DNA from: Helicobacter canadensis MIT 98-5491
GTDB taxonomy: Bacteria > Campylobacterota > Campylobacteria > Campylobacterales > Helicobacteraceae
Reading direction: 5' to 3'
Assembly (NCBI RefSeq): GCF_000162575.1
Contig: NZ_CM000776.2
Span: 1,205,107-1,269,106, forward strand
Length of the DNA stretch: 64,000 nt
A program made the translations under genes and the position numbers. Positions within the stretch are counted from its first letter, which is position 1; the number at the start of each line of letters is the position of its first letter. Below, piece after piece: positions 1 through 10,010 of this stretch. The notes below the pieces were generated by a model. That model was given only the letters and a program-made list of their open reading frames with translations, was not told the origin of the DNA and did no database searches.

Positions 1-514
1 GCAACACCAAAACCACTACAATATTTGCTAGAATCAATCCACTAAAGAATCCAACAAAATCTAACCAGCCTTTTTTTAAAAAGATTAAAAACAAAACAAC
101 AAAGAGTGCATACGCTAATAATCTCAAAGGCAAAAAAAACATTTTAAATCCAACCTTACTAGCATCTTTACTAAACCCACGCCAAAATTTTCGCCCCTTT
201 TGTTTGCATTCTTTTACAAACTCTTCTTCAGAGATTTGAGGCGCATTTTCATCCCAAAACTCTTCTTCCTTGTCTTCTTTACTTTGATAGAGATTTGCCA
301 ATGCTTCTAATTCTTCTTTAGATGATCCTCTAATAAGTCGAGAAATTTTATTTTTTTGAGCTAGACAAGTAAAACCCACAATCACAAGAAAAGAAAGAAA
401 AGCAAAAATAAAACTAAGTGCAAAAAGCCTACCCCAAAAAATAGCAGCCAAACTTCCACTCACTATCAAGACTCCAACAAGCACAAAAACTTGTGTCCTA
501 ATCCTCATCATCAT
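1..514 (-). CDS. Putative multi-pass membrane protein, 3' end beyond window
   Basis: An open frame runs from ATG at 514 to the left edge, so about 171 codons are seen and the C-terminus is missing. I translated it by hand. Two hydrophobic helices lie at about residues 7-25 and 28-47, then a charged Glu/Lys-rich cytosolic-looking stretch (about 55-110), then two more helices at about 125-148 and 152-171. It overlaps the end of the AtpZ-like gene by 17 bases, which suggests translational coupling in one transcript with hemL. I do not recognise a characterised family. Three consecutive ATG codons (514, 511, 508) leave the exact start uncertain by two residues. Confidence 0.65.
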   Translation of the reverse strand, partial: MMMRIRTQVFVLVGVLIVSGSLAAIFWGRLFALSFIFAFLSFLVIVGFTCLAQKNKISRLIRGSSKEELEALANLYQSKEDKEEEFWDENAPQISEEEFVKECKQKGRKFWRGFSKDASKVGFKMFFLPLRLLAYALFVVLFLIFLKKGWLDFVGFFSGLILANIVVVLVL

Positions 515-794
515 CCCATTTACTTTGATAAGCATATTTTGGATCTTTACTTAGCTCATCTAGCTCCCTTTTTTGTCTTTTATAAGCTTTATATACATTT
601 AAAATAGCCGCCAAAACACCCCAAATAACCCCAAGCCAAAAAAGCCACCGATAGCCAAATAAAGCCTCCAATCCATAACCAATCCCAACCCCAATAAGCA
701 CCGCCACCACCATTGAGATTCCAAGAGTAGCGTTAGAATACGCTAGTATCGCATCATTATACTTTGGTTTTTGAGTAGAATCTTTATTTTCCAT
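498..794 (-). CDS. AtpZ/AtpI-like small membrane protein
   Basis: A 98-residue protein with two transmembrane helices (about residues 21-42 and 46-66) separated by a Gly-rich turn. The first helix is Gly/Val-rich and the tail is charged and acidic. The two-helix hairpin is the layout of the AtpZ/AtpI family, small accessory membrane proteins of F0F1 ATP synthase. I chose ATG at 794; a GTG two codons upstream is also possible. The start lies inside the last codons of hemL and the end overlaps the next membrane gene, so the three are probably co-transcribed. No ATP synthase genes are in view, so the role rests on family resemblance only. Confidence 0.6.
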   Translation of the reverse strand: MENKDSTQKPKYNDAILAYSNATLGISMVVAVLIGVGIGYGLEALFGYRWLFWLGVIWGVLAAILNVYKAYKRQKRELDELSKDPKYAYQSKWDDDED

Positions 795-2103
795 ATGCAC
801 CTATCTCTAAAAACACCTCTTTGGCTTTACTTAAAACTTCATCAATCATTACTTCATTCATTCCCACACAAATAAAGCCTGTCTCAAACTGCGAAGCAGC
901 AAAATACACTCCCTTTTCCAACATTCCTTGATGAAACTTTCCAAACAATTCCGTATCGCTCTTTAGCGCATCTTCAAAGTTTTCTACTGGATTTTGGTTA
1001 AAGAAAAATCCAAACATACTTCCCCTTACACAAGTTTGAAGAGTGATTCCAAATTTAGCTGCAATATTCTTTAATCCTTCAGTTAATCGCAAAGCAAGTA
1101 ATTCTAACTCATTATAAATTTCTGGATTATTTTTTAGCTTTTTTAAAGCCACAAGCCCTGCACTCATTGCTACTGGATTCCCACTTAATGTGCCTGCTTG
1201 ATACACGCTACCTTGAGGCGAAAGAAGATTCATAATCTCCGATCTTCCACCAAAAGCTCCAACTGGCATTCCCCCTCCAATCACTTTTCCAAAAGTTACT
1301 AAATCCCCATTCACTCCATAAAAATTTTGAGAACCATTTAATGAAGCCCTAAATCCACTCATCACTTCATCTAAGATTAAAACAATCCCCTCTTGCTTAC
1401 AAAGCCTCTCCAAAGATTCTAAAAATTCTTTTTTAGCAGGAACTAACCCCATATTTCCTGCAATAGGCTCTAAAATTACACACGCTATACCTTTGCCCTT
1501 TTGTTTGCTAATTTGAATACAAGATTCTACACTTTGAATATCATTATATCGCGCAACTAAAGTATGCTTAGTAAAATCCTCAGGCACACCAGGAGAACTT
1601 GGCGAACCAAAAGTTGCCAATCCACTTCCCGCACTCACAAGCAAAGAATCGCTATGCCCATGATAGCAACCCTCAAACTTAATAATATCATCTCTTTTTG
1701 TATAAGCCCTAGCTAGTCTAATAGCACTCATTGTCGCTTCAGTGCCACTTGAAACAAAACGAATCTTATCAATTCCTTCATAAATTGAAATCACTTCTTT
1801 AGCTAAAGCTGTTTCCAAAGTCGTTGGAGCCCCAAAGGATAAGCCTTTTTTGATTGTTTCTATCACAACAGCCTCAATCTCTTTATCACAATGCCCAAAA
1901 ATCAAAGGTCCCCAACTTTGGACAAAATCAATGTAAGTGTTATTATCCTCATCAATCAAATAAGGACCTTCTCCTCTTTTAATAAAAGGAGGTGTGCCAC
2001 CCACACTTTTAAATGCTCTAACAGGAGAATTCACTCCACCTGGAATCACCTGTTTTGCTTCATTAAAGTCATTAATACTATTTAAATGATTTAAAATTTC
2101 CAT
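784..2103 (-). CDS. hemL: Glutamate-1-semialdehyde 2,1-aminomutase
   Basis: Converts glutamate-1-semialdehyde to 5-aminolevulinate in the C5 route to haem; a cytosolic PLP enzyme. The 439-residue length is typical. The N-terminal [11 protein letters not shown] motif is at about residues 21-31, the phosphate-contacting SSGTEA at 118-123, the LDEVMSGFR segment with cofactor-binding Asp245 at about 244-252, and the Schiff-base lysine in TFGKVIGGG is Lys273. It is the first gene of a small minus-strand group, followed with overlaps by the AtpZ-like and membrane genes. Haem supply fits a genome with multi-haem NrfA and NrfH. Nothing odd is seen. Confidence 0.97.
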   Translation of the reverse strand: MEILNHLNSINDFNEAKQVIPGGVNSPVRAFKSVGGTPPFIKRGEGPYLIDEDNNTYIDFVQSWGPLIFGHCDKEIEAVVIETIKKGLSFGAPTTLETALAKEVISIYEGIDKIRFVSSGTEATMSAIRLARAYTKRDDIIKFEGCYHGHSDSLLVSAGSGLATFGSPSSPGVPEDFTKHTLVARYNDIQSVESCIQISKQKGKGIACVILEPIAGNMGLVPAKKEFLESLERLCKQEGIVLILDEVMSGFRASLNGSQNFYGVNGDLVTFGKVIGGGMPVGAFGGRSEIMNLLSPQGSVYQAGTLSGNPVAMSAGLVALKKLKNNPEIYNELELLALRLTEGLKNIAAKFGITLQTCVRGSMFGFFFNQNPVENFEDALKSDTELFGKFHQGMLEKGVYFAASQFETGFICVGMNEVMIDEVLSKAKEVFLEIGAYGK

Positions 2104-2113
2104 AAACTGCCCT

Positions 2114-3286
2114 TTATTTTATTTTATGGGAGACAAATTTTGACATATTATCCAAAATCTCTCCACCTTTTCTAAATCCTAATGCACAAGCTTCATACGC
2201 ATAAAAAACATTGGCTTGATAAAAACTTCCATTGTGCTGATTTAGCAAAGCATATTCTTGATAAATCTCAGGATAATTTCCATAATTTCCACTATTTTGC
2301 ACCAAAGCATTACCCTTTGAATCAAGAATACTCACGCTCTCACCTTCCCTACCAAAAGCGTGTTTTTTTACTTGTTTTTTGCCAACCAAAGGTTCATAAG
2401 AAGTCTCTAACAATAAAGGATGGTTAGGGAATAAATCCCACAAAATCTTAAGCATTCTTTTACTTTGAAACATTAATGTGTAAGCAGGATTTAAAAAAAT
2501 AGTATTTTTATTGCGTATCATTGCTGTAATAAGATTAGCCAAATCAGGCTCATCAATGGCAATACTTTCCCAAGGAATCAATTTAAACCAAAATTCATAA
2601 TTTTCACCATTAAAACTTAAACCGGCATTTTCATCTAAATGTGCTTCATGTGCATAACAAAAATTTGTCCCAAACCCAGCTTCTTTAGCAATAACTTCAA
2701 GCAATCGTGTCGTTCTCTCTTCTTCATCACTTCCTTGTATGCTAGAAAAAAGTATCTTCCACCCCTCATAAACTTTATTAAAATTTGAAATATCATCACC
2801 CAAAGTAATCATTCGCTTAAAATTATCACCCAATGATTCATATAAACTATTAAATTGCAAAGATTCTTTAAAGCCATTTTTCTTAAGTAAAGCCCACTGA
2901 ATAATCGCACTTTCATAAACCATAGTTGGAGTATCTGCATTGAATTCTAGTAACTTAATAGGTGTTCCATCAAGCCCACCTGCTAAATCAAACCGCCCAT
3001 ATAAATGCCAATGCACTTCCTCTTCCCAACTCATTTGAATCGCTTCTACTAAATTAAAGGGAATTCCAAGCTCAAAAAATAAATCATTATCAATCACATA
3101 TTGACCTGCTTCTACATACATATCATATAGCTCATTGACAGCATCATAATAATTTTGTGCTTCTTGCTCACTTAACACAACAATTTCATCGCTCACATAA
3201 GGCGTCTCATCAACATCGGTATGCCAATTAAGACCTAAATCCTCCAAATCCTCATTGCTTAGTGGCGTTGCTTTGATAATTTCCAT
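2114..3286 (-). CDS. Glutathionylspermidine synthase family (ATP-grasp) protein
   Basis: A 390-residue protein of the glutathionylspermidine synthase C-terminal family, ATP-grasp C-N ligases. The family signature YGRFDLAGG...[10 protein letters not shown] covers about residues 96-121, and a second conserved block [14 protein letters not shown] lies near 335-350. It lacks the amidase domain of E. coli Gsp, so it is a synthetase-only homologue. The true substrate is unknown: no glutathione or trypanothione genes are here, and this class in Campylobacter and Helicobacter is usually left as a generic ATP-grasp enzyme. The gene follows the UPF0323 lipoprotein gene by two bases on the same strand, a pairing I recall from Campylobacter, so the two probably work together. 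Confidence 0.8.
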   Translation of the reverse strand: MEIIKATPLSNEDLEDLGLNWHTDVDETPYVSDEIVVLSEQEAQNYYDAVNELYDMYVEAGQYVIDNDLFFELGIPFNLVEAIQMSWEEEVHWHLYGRFDLAGGLDGTPIKLLEFNADTPTMVYESAIIQWALLKKNGFKESLQFNSLYESLGDNFKRMITLGDDISNFNKVYEGWKILFSSIQGSDEEERTTRLLEVIAKEAGFGTNFCYAHEAHLDENAGLSFNGENYEFWFKLIPWESIAIDEPDLANLITAMIRNKNTIFLNPAYTLMFQSKRMLKILWDLFPNHPLLLETSYEPLVGKKQVKKHAFGREGESVSILDSKGNALVQNSGNYGNYPEIYQEYALLNQHNGSFYQANVFYAYEACALGFRKGGEILDNMSKFVSHKIK

Positions 3287-3288
3287 TT

Positions 3289-3921
3289 TTATCCTCCAAA
3301 TGCACTTGAAGAGCTGCTAGAGCGATTCTGAGTTGTGCTAGTGTTATTTGGAGAATAAAATCCACTACGACCTGCACTACTTGTAGCACTTGTAGCACTA
3401 CGATTAAAAGAATTTTGCGAACGCTCATAAGCTTGTGGAGTTTTGTAACTTGTTCTTTGTTGAGCTTGATAGTTTTGATTATTAAAAAGCTTACTTCCAA
3501 TCCAACTCCCCAAAATAGCCCCTGCTGCACTTGCTAAAATCGTTTCACCAAGGGATAATCCAGCTCCTGTTGGGTTTGTAAGCTGCGAAGTGCCTGCATC
3601 GATTTTTTTTGATTCTTCTGCTATGATTTTATCAATTTCTTCTTGACTTAAAATCCGCTCATTTCCATCAGCTTCTCTCAAAATCACACGCGTTGTATTA
3701 CTTGGAGTTTCTTCTAAAATTTTATAAGTTCCATCGCTTTGTTGCTCAATGGTTACTGTCGCCCCATTTTTAGTCGCTTGTTCCAAACCTCCAGCGTTAT
3801 TAGAATTTTGCGATCCACTATCACAGCCTACCAATGCTAAAATCGCTACCAACCCCAAGCCACTTTTACTAAAAACACCTACAATTTTGGGATCTGATAT
3901 TTTTTTTAAAAACTTTTTCAT
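3289..3921 (-). CDS. UPF0323 family lipoprotein
   Basis: A 210-residue predicted lipoprotein. The N-terminal hydrophobic helix (about 20-31) ends in the lipobox LVGC with Cys33 as the likely lipidated residue. The middle is acidic. A Gly/Ala-rich helix at about 124-147 ([20 protein letters not shown]) resembles a glycine-zipper membrane segment, and the last 60 residues are rich in Ser, Asn, Gln and Thr and look disordered. This layout fits the UPF0323 lipoproteins of epsilonproteobacteria. It lies immediately upstream of the glutathionylspermidine-synthase-like gene, in one operon. The molecular function is unknown to me. Confidence 0.8.
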   Translation of the reverse strand: MKKFLKKISDPKIVGVFSKSGLGLVAILALVGCDSGSQNSNNAGGLEQATKNGATVTIEQQSDGTYKILEETPSNTTRVILREADGNERILSQEEIDKIIAEESKKIDAGTSQLTNPTGAGLSLGETILASAAGAILGSWIGSKLFNNQNYQAQQRTSYKTPQAYERSQNSFNRSATSATSSAGRSGFYSPNNTSTTQNRSSSSSSAFGG

Positions 3922-4170
3922 TATTCTAAAAACTCCTTAATTTTCACAAATTTTAAAAGAGATTATACACATAAGAAAATAAAAATGCCCTTGAAAAATT
4001 GTGCTATTTCTCTTTAGATTTAACTTTACACACTTAGCCATAACTTCCTAACAAAATCTTAAAAATTTAAAAAATACCATACATTATGTAACTAACTTTT
4101 TTATAAAAGTTTAAGTTTCAATTAAATAATATTTAGCGTTTATTTAAAAATTTTATTTTAAGGAAACATA

Positions 4171-5574
4171 ATGAAAATAACTAAATTATCCCTTGCGACT
4201 TGCATTGCACTTGGAAGTCTTTCAACTGCAAGTTTTGCACAACCACTTGAAGAAGCCATTAAAGGCATTGATGTAAGCGGAATGTTGCGTTATCGCTACA
4301 CTGATAATCGCTACAAAGATCAAAATTTTAACAAAAATGGAACTACAAAAGGAAATGCCAATCACCAATGGCGTGCAGAAGCACTCTTTAAGACTCCTGT
4401 AATCAACAATATTTCAATGAATCTAGGGATTGGCTACCACAACGCACAACAAAATGTCAATCATGGAAAAGGAGATGGCACTTCTATAGCGCCAAATGCG
4501 GGTGCATTCACTGGTAATGGACTTGGTTCTGGATCAGATAGCTGGTTTGGTGTAAGAGAATTTAATATGGTAATTACTCCTGATTCAACTAACACCACTA
4601 TTAAAGCGGGTAAAATGATTATGCAAACCCCAATTAGTGATACACTTGATGATAGAGCAACAGGTATTTTTGTAACAAATTCAGATTTAAATCATTGGAC
4701 CTTTAACCTTGGAGCATTTGATTCTTGGAGCATTGATGACTACCAAACAGGATATGCACTAACACCTGACAATAAATCCTTTGATAAACCTCTTTATACC
4801 GCTGCTGCTTTAAGCAATTATGATACAAATATTGGAAATTTCAGCACTCAACTTTGGCTTTTTAATGCTACAGATATGATTGATTTTGCAGGTTTTGGCG
4901 AACTTGCTTGGCAAGATTCAATGTTTCATTTAAGAGGGCAATATGCTTTTAGCAAACTTAATAGCGATGCCAATTCTCCTTGGACGAGTGTATATAAAGG
5001 AAATAAAGTAAAAGAAGGGAACGATCTTTACACACTTGAAGCAGGTGTAAAATTCCACGATCTTAATATTCCACTTGCTGCAAAAATAGGATATTGGGGT
5101 AACACACAAGATGGTTATGCAGTTTCGCTAGATAATGAAGGATCATTCCAAAAAGTAGGACAAATTTGGTTTGAAAATGCCGCAACAGGTGTTAGCATTT
5201 CTATGTTGCCTGCAGAAGGACAAAATATGCCACGAGGCTTTGAATCCAATGAATTAAGTCTATTTTATGCCAATATCAACTATGACATTTTAGAAAACCT
5301 AAATGTTGGAATAGACTTCGTAACTGGGACTAATAAAATCTCAAGAGGTCAAGGTGCAGCACACTATAGTGGCGATATTGACTTTACAGAAATTAACCCA
5401 AACATTACTTGGCAATACTCTAAATCCCTTAGAATCTTTGCTCACTACTCTATTTTAACAACAGACGCAACAAGACAAATTGCTACTGCTATGAATAACA
5501 CTCTTCCTGCAGAGCAAATTAGTGATTCTGAAGATAGAAATCGCCTAAGAGTGGAAGTTAAATACACTTTCTAA
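4171..5574 (+). CDS. Major outer membrane porin, MOMP family (copy 1)
   Basis: A 467-residue beta-barrel porin. A signal peptide covers residues 1-23 with cleavage predicted after ASFA, before QPLEEAIKGIDVSG. The C-terminus ends in VEVKYTF, with the terminal Phe needed for barrel assembly. The body is rich in alternating aromatic/polar strands and ends with a strand repeat typical of the Campylobacter MOMP family, which forms trimeric channels for small solutes. It is monocistronic: an AT-rich 250-base upstream region, a good AAGGA ribosome site, and a hairpin directly after the stop. A clear paralogue lies at 28616-30055; the two share the mature N-terminus and the AFTGxGLGSGSD block. Confidence 0.9.
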   Translation: MKITKLSLATCIALGSLSTASFAQPLEEAIKGIDVSGMLRYRYTDNRYKDQNFNKNGTTKGNANHQWRAEALFKTPVINNISMNLGIGYHNAQQNVNHGKGDGTSIAPNAGAFTGNGLGSGSDSWFGVREFNMVITPDSTNTTIKAGKMIMQTPISDTLDDRATGIFVTNSDLNHWTFNLGAFDSWSIDDYQTGYALTPDNKSFDKPLYTAAALSNYDTNIGNFSTQLWLFNATDMIDFAGFGELAWQDSMFHLRGQYAFSKLNSDANSPWTSVYKGNKVKEGNDLYTLEAGVKFHDLNIPLAAKIGYWGNTQDGYAVSLDNEGSFQKVGQIWFENAATGVSISMLPAEGQNMPRGFESNELSLFYANINYDILENLNVGIDFVTGTNKISRGQGAAHYSGDIDFTEINPNITWQYSKSLRIFAHYSILTTDATRQIATAMNNTLPAEQISDSEDRNRLRVEVKYTF

Positions 5575-5577
5575 GTA

Positions 5578-5600
5578 TAAATGGGAATTTTTCCCATTTA
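5578..5600 (+). terminator. Hairpin after porin 1
   Basis: A perfect 10-bp stem (TAAATGGGAA with its complement) and a 3-base loop begin three bases after the porin stop. The following bases are pyrimidine-rich but not a clean U-run, so this may be a terminator or a 3'-stabilising hairpin. Confidence 0.6.
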
Positions 5601-5780
5601 ACCCCCTTTATTCTCTTTTTACTTTTTTATAAAACTCCATTGAAAGTTTGCTACAAATTCTATTTTTTTTAAAACTTTTTTCATTTCTCATAAAAAGAAA
5701 AGCTAAAATTTATTTTTATTTTGCTACCTTAATGTTGCATATTCTAAAAAATTATTATTATTCTATTTTAAGGAGAATCT

Positions 5781-7112
5781 ATGCGAACAAAATGGGTAGA
5801 AGCCCGAAAAAATGACAAAATTAAAACTCAACTCCATTATGCAAAAAAAGGAATTATTACTCAAGAAATGGAATATGTGGCTAATATCGAGCACTTAGAA
5901 GCCGAAACGATTAGAAAAGAAATCGCCAAAGGGCGTTTGATATTACCCTCCAATGTCAATCATACTAATCTAGAACCTATGGGTATTGGGATTTCTGTAA
6001 GAACAAAAATTAATTCCAATATCGGAAGCTCTGCCCTTGCAAGCTCCATAGAAGAAGAAGTTCAAAAAACAATCATCTCTATTAAATATGGTGCAGATAC
6101 TATTATGGATTTAAGCACAGGTGGAGATTTAGATTCTATTCGTGAAGCGGTGATTAAAAATTCTAGCGTCCCAATTGGAACTGTGCCAATCTATCAAATT
6201 TTACACGATGTTAAAAATGATATTAATGCCTTAACCATTGATAAAATGCTAGAAGTTATGGAAAGACAAGCCAAACAAGGCGTTAGCTATTTCACAATTC
6301 ATTGCGGATTCTTACTAGAACATATGCCTCTTCTTGCCAAACGCAAAATGGGAATCGTTAGCCGTGGAGGTAGCCTAATGGCTTCTTGGATGATGCATTA
6401 TCACAAGCAAAATCCTTTCTATGAAGCCTTTGATGATATTTTAGATATTTGTCAAAAATATGATGTTTCTTTAAGTCTTGGAGATTCTTTGCGTCCAGGT
6501 TGTTTAGCTGATTCAAGTGATGCAGCTCAACTTAGTGAATTAAAAGTCTTAGGGGAATTAACCAAAAGAGCTTGGGAAAAAGATGTTCAAGTAATGATTG
6601 AAGGTCCAGGGCATGTTCCAATGAATGAAATTGAACGCAATGTAGAGCTTCAAAAAGAACTTTGCTTTGAAGCACCTTTTTATGTTTTAGGTCCGCTTGT
6701 TACAGATATTGCCGCAGGATATGATCATATTGCTTCGGCTATTGGAGCAGCCATTGCTGCTTGGAAAGGTGTCGCAATGCTCTGCTATGTTACCCCAAAA
6801 GAACATTTGGGCTTACCTAATGCCAAGGATGTTCGTGAGGGAATCATTGCCTACAAAATCGCCGCACACGCTGCAGATATTGCTAGAGGACGCATTAATG
6901 CAAGAGTAAGAGATGATGCAATGAGCAATGCACGCTATAATTTTGATTGGAATAAGCAATTTGAACTTGCACTTGATCCAGAAAGAGCAAAAGAATATCA
7001 CGATGAAAGTTTGCCACAAGAAGTTTTCAAAGAAGCAAAATTTTGTTCAATGTGTGGTCCAAAATTCTGTAGTTACAAAATTTCACAAGAAATTATCCAA
7101 CAAAACAATTAA
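5781..7112 (+). CDS. thiC: Phosphomethylpyrimidine synthase ThiC
   Basis: A radical-SAM enzyme that rearranges aminoimidazole ribotide to HMP-phosphate, the pyrimidine half of thiamine. At 443 residues it is the short bacterial/archaeal form lacking the extra N-terminal domain of the E. coli protein. The C-terminal CX2CX4C cluster motif CSMCGPKFC (Cys422, 425, 430) binds the 4Fe-4S cluster. [12 protein letters not shown] and GDSLRPGC are family blocks. An AAGGAG ribosome site precedes ATG. The gene is 14 bases upstream of mrp, an Fe-S carrier, which makes sense for cluster supply. I looked for a TPP riboswitch in the 206-base leader and saw no THI-box core. Confidence 0.96.
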   Translation: MRTKWVEARKNDKIKTQLHYAKKGIITQEMEYVANIEHLEAETIRKEIAKGRLILPSNVNHTNLEPMGIGISVRTKINSNIGSSALASSIEEEVQKTIISIKYGADTIMDLSTGGDLDSIREAVIKNSSVPIGTVPIYQILHDVKNDINALTIDKMLEVMERQAKQGVSYFTIHCGFLLEHMPLLAKRKMGIVSRGGSLMASWMMHYHKQNPFYEAFDDILDICQKYDVSLSLGDSLRPGCLADSSDAAQLSELKVLGELTKRAWEKDVQVMIEGPGHVPMNEIERNVELQKELCFEAPFYVLGPLVTDIAAGYDHIASAIGAAIAAWKGVAMLCYVTPKEHLGLPNAKDVREGIIAYKIAAHAADIARGRINARVRDDAMSNARYNFDWNKQFELALDPERAKEYHDESLPQEVFKEAKFCSMCGPKFCSYKISQEIIQQNN

Positions 7113-7126
7113 CAAAAGGAAAAATA

Positions 7127-8242
7127 ATGAATCAAGAACAATTAGTTAGCTTATTAAAAGAAATCATTTATCCTAATTTCGAAAAGGATATTGTAACCTT
7201 TGGGTTTGTTAAAGAAATGTTAATTCACGAAAATGCGGTATCACTTCGCATTGAAATCCCCTCAGCCTCACCAGAAGTAGCAGAAACACTCCGCACACAA
7301 ATTACTCAAAAGCTTAATGCACAAGGAATTACTAAAATCAATCTTGATATCAAACAACCCAAACCCCAAGCTCAAAACCAAAAACCACAAGGCACAAAAA
7401 ATCTTGCTCCACAAATCAAAAACTTCGTGATGGTAAGCAGCGGTAAAGGTGGAGTTGGAAAATCAACCACTAGCGTTAATCTTGCAATTGCATTGGCTCA
7501 ACAAGGTAAAAAAGTAGCCTTACTTGATGCAGATATTTATGGTCCAAATATACCGCGTATGCTAGGTTTGCAAAATGATAAACCCGAAGTGGATCAAAAA
7601 CTCAAAAAACTCATTCCACTCCAAGCTTATGGAATTGAGATGATTTCAATGGGAGTGCTTTATGATGAGGGACAAAGTCTCATTTGGCGTGGTCCAATGA
7701 TTATTCGTGCTATTGAACAAATGCTTAGCGATGTTTTATGGGATAATCTAGATGTAATGGTTATTGATATGCCACCAGGAACGGGAGATGCACAACTAAC
7801 TTTAGCTCAAAGCGTCCCTGTTACAGCTGGCATTGCTGTCTCTACTCCACAAAAAGTGGCTTTAGATGATGGAGCAAGAGCCTTAGATATGTTTGCAAAA
7901 CTCAAAATTCCTGTTGCTGGAATTATTGAAAATATGAGCGGTTTTATTTGTCCTGATTGCGGCAAAGAATATGACATTTTTGGCAAAGGCACCACTGAAG
8001 AAGTCGCTAAAGCCTATGGAACAAAAACTTTAGCACAAATCCCAATTGAACCAAGCGTGAGAGAAGCTGGGGACAATGGAAAGCCTATTGTCTATTTCCA
8101 TCCTGATTCAAAATCTGCTAAGGAATATCTAAAAGCCGCCAAGGAATTATGGGATTTTATGGAAGAAGTGAATGCAAAAAAATTAGCAGATAATAGCGCA
8201 ATCCAACCTGTGGATACCGGCAAATCTGCTTGTTCTTCTTAA
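7127..8242 (+). CDS. mrp: Mrp/NBP35 (ApbC) family Fe-S cluster carrier ATPase
   Basis: A 371-residue P-loop ATPase that binds and transfers Fe-S clusters in the cytosol. Residues 1-75 form a MIP18/DUF59 domain. A Pro/Gln-rich linker follows at about 76-95. The deviant Walker [12 protein letters not shown] is at 104-114, the switch segment IDMPPGTGD at about 213-221, and the cluster-binding CPDC at 275-278. The C-terminus carries another Cys (SACSS). It is co-transcribed behind thiC, and ApbC proteins are classically linked to thiamine synthesis through maturation of ThiC's cluster. A convergent hairpin separates it from thiL. Confidence 0.93.
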   Translation: MNQEQLVSLLKEIIYPNFEKDIVTFGFVKEMLIHENAVSLRIEIPSASPEVAETLRTQITQKLNAQGITKINLDIKQPKPQAQNQKPQGTKNLAPQIKNFVMVSSGKGGVGKSTTSVNLAIALAQQGKKVALLDADIYGPNIPRMLGLQNDKPEVDQKLKKLIPLQAYGIEMISMGVLYDEGQSLIWRGPMIIRAIEQMLSDVLWDNLDVMVIDMPPGTGDAQLTLAQSVPVTAGIAVSTPQKVALDDGARALDMFAKLKIPVAGIIENMSGFICPDCGKEYDIFGKGTTEEVAKAYGTKTLAQIPIEPSVREAGDNGKPIVYFHPDSKSAKEYLKAAKELWDFMEEVNAKKLADNSAIQPVDTGKSACSS

Positions 8243-8247
8243 GTTTA

Positions 8248-8277
8248 TTAAGCAAATTCCTTTAAGGGTTTGCTTAA
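8248..8277. terminator. Hairpin between convergent mrp and thiL
   Basis: TTAAGCAAA at 8248-8256 pairs with TTTGCTTAA at 8269-8277 around a 12-base loop in the short gap between converging genes. The position suggests a bidirectional terminator, although the U-tract is weak. Confidence 0.55.
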
Positions 8278-8294
8278 GATTCTATCTTACCAAA

Positions 8295-9155
8295 TTATGA
8301 ATGCCAATTTTTCTTTAGCTTCTTATATTTTCCTCTCTTTGCTCTAGCAAAAACAACAAGATTGTGACGAAATTTTCCTGCTAAATTCTGTGCTTTTTTT
8401 AGCTTTTTTGCACTTAGCGCATAGAGCATTTGATATTCCTCTGGAGAATAAAACCACTCTCCTTTGGGTTGAAAAAATTTAAAATCTACATTATTAAGCT
8501 TTGCAAGTCTAGCTAACTCAGCAAAGATTCCATCAGAAATATCCATTCCTGCTTTGGCAACTTTATTTAAAGCTAAAATCATTTTAGGATACAAAATTGG
8601 AGAATCAAAGCGAGTATTTTTTATAACTTGATTAAAACGCAAAGCACCTTTTAGATTCTTAAGGTTTTTTCCAAAGGCTTGTTTATTGGACAAATTTAAT
8701 GGACTTCTTGGGCTAAGATAAGCTAGAAAATCACCCTTTTGAATTGGTTTTCTAAAAAGTGTTTTTTTGCCTTTTTGTCCAAGAATCGTAAGAGAAAAGT
8801 GTAGCTTCTCCCCTACAATAGTATCACCACCCACAATCTTAACGCCAAAATTTTCTGCCATTAGGTTAAAGATTCTTGCTAACTTCTTTGCTTCTTTAAA
8901 ATCCTTTGGAATACAAAGTGTCAATAAAACATATCTTGGAATGGCATTCATCGCATAAATATCAGAAAGATTAACCAAAAAAGCCTTTTTGATAAGCCTA
9001 TCTAAACTTCCCCATTCTTGCTTAAAATGAATCCCTTCAAAAAAGGCATCATTTGCAACAACAAAATCACCTAGCACGACTCCATCATCGCCTATACCAA
9101 AACCTGCCCTGCTTTGACTTAATTCTTCAATAAAAACCTTTTCTCTATCTCGCAT
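8295..9155 (-). CDS. thiL: Thiamine-monophosphate kinase ThiL
   Basis: Phosphorylates thiamine monophosphate to the active cofactor TPP. The 286-residue protein has the AIR-synthase-like fold signatures: GIGDD at 20-24, a metal/substrate Asp in ANDAFFEGIHF (about 34-44), NLSDIYAMNAIPRY (62-75), GGDT at 109-112, and MDISDGI in the C-terminal half. It is slightly shorter than the roughly 325-residue E. coli enzyme, with loss at the C-terminus. It is the last gene of the minus-strand run and lies 18 bases after nadC. It sits tail-to-tail with thiC-mrp, so two thiamine genes are neighbours on opposite strands. Confidence 0.88.
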   Translation of the reverse strand: MRDREKVFIEELSQSRAGFGIGDDGVVLGDFVVANDAFFEGIHFKQEWGSLDRLIKKAFLVNLSDIYAMNAIPRYVLLTLCIPKDFKEAKKLARIFNLMAENFGVKIVGGDTIVGEKLHFSLTILGQKGKKTLFRKPIQKGDFLAYLSPRSPLNLSNKQAFGKNLKNLKGALRFNQVIKNTRFDSPILYPKMILALNKVAKAGMDISDGIFAELARLAKLNNVDFKFFQPKGEWFYSPEEYQMLYALSAKKLKKAQNLAGKFRHNLVVFARAKRGKYKKLKKNWHS

Positions 9156-9173
9156 TACTTTGGTTAATTTACT

Positions 9174-10001
9174 TTAATCAATTTTCATACTCATATCAAG
9201 CCAAGTTGCTTGATGAATGATTGCTCCACTAGAAATCGCATCTATTCCACTTTTGGCATATTCTCTTATATTGGCTAAAGTAATATTACCACTTGCCTCC
9301 AACAATACATTAGGTGCGATTAAATCACGCATTTTAACGATTTCTTTTATTGTTGTAGCCTCCATATTATCGCACATCAAAATATCAATTTTTGATTCTA
9401 AAGCCTCTTTGGCTTGCAAAACATTTTCGCATTCTACTTCTATTTTAGTAGTAAAGGGGATTTTTTCCTTAATTTCTTGAATAAATTTACTTAGAGATAA
9501 AATTCTTGATAAATGAGTATCTTTTAACATCAAGCAATCATCCAATCCAAAACGATGATTAATAGCCCCACCATTTCGTGTGGAATATTTCTCAAAATCC
9601 CGAAGTAAAGGTCGCGTTTTCCTTGTATCCAACAGCACACACTGCGTTCCTTCTAAAGCCTTTACATATTTGTTTGTAAGTGTAGCAATTCCGCTAGAAT
9701 GCTGCAAAAGATTCAAAATGGTTCGCTCTGCCCCCAAAATCGCACTCATCTTGCCTTTGAAAGTTGCAATTTTAGCTCCTTTATAAAAGGCTTCTGCATC
9801 CTTTAAAGAAAATTCTACTTCAATACCCAATAACTCGCACAAACGCTCCACATAAATTCTACCTGATAAAATTCCATCTTCTTTGGCTAAAATATAGCTT
9901 TCTACTTCAATATTATTTTCAATTCTCGCATACAAATCTCCCTTTCCCATATCCTCTTTTAGGGTTGCTTTTAAAAAATCATCTAATAAAATCTTATGCA
10001 T
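9174..10001 (-). CDS. nadC: Quinolinate phosphoribosyltransferase NadC
   Basis: Decarboxylating transfer of PRPP ribose phosphate to quinolinate, giving nicotinate mononucleotide, the third step of de novo NAD synthesis. The 275-residue length is normal. QHSSGIATLT and the substrate-binding DTRKTRPLLR...EKYSTRNGGAINHR are present. A GLDDCLMLKDTHL segment carries a Thr where many homologues have Asn (KDNH). The C-terminal LLEASGNITL and SSGAIIH are the usual phosphate-binding strands. It follows nadA by nine bases, so the two consecutive enzymes are co-expressed. Confidence 0.95.
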   Translation of the reverse strand: MHKILLDDFLKATLKEDMGKGDLYARIENNIEVESYILAKEDGILSGRIYVERLCELLGIEVEFSLKDAEAFYKGAKIATFKGKMSAILGAERTILNLLQHSSGIATLTNKYVKALEGTQCVLLDTRKTRPLLRDFEKYSTRNGGAINHRFGLDDCLMLKDTHLSRILSLSKFIQEIKEKIPFTTKIEVECENVLQAKEALESKIDILMCDNMEATTIKEIVKMRDLIAPNVLLEASGNITLANIREYAKSGIDAISSGAIIHQATWLDMSMKID

Positions 10002-10010
10002 TATCTATCC

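Noticed and set aside
3252..3530. 92-codon frame in another frame of the UPF0323 gene
   Set aside because: It overlaps a well-supported lipoprotein gene, has a repetitive composition caused by Ser/Thr codons in the true frame, and has no separate ribosome site.
5600..5780. TPP riboswitch in front of thiC
   Set aside because: I looked for the conserved CTGAGA and the TPP-box core and found neither; the leader is plain AT-rich DNA.
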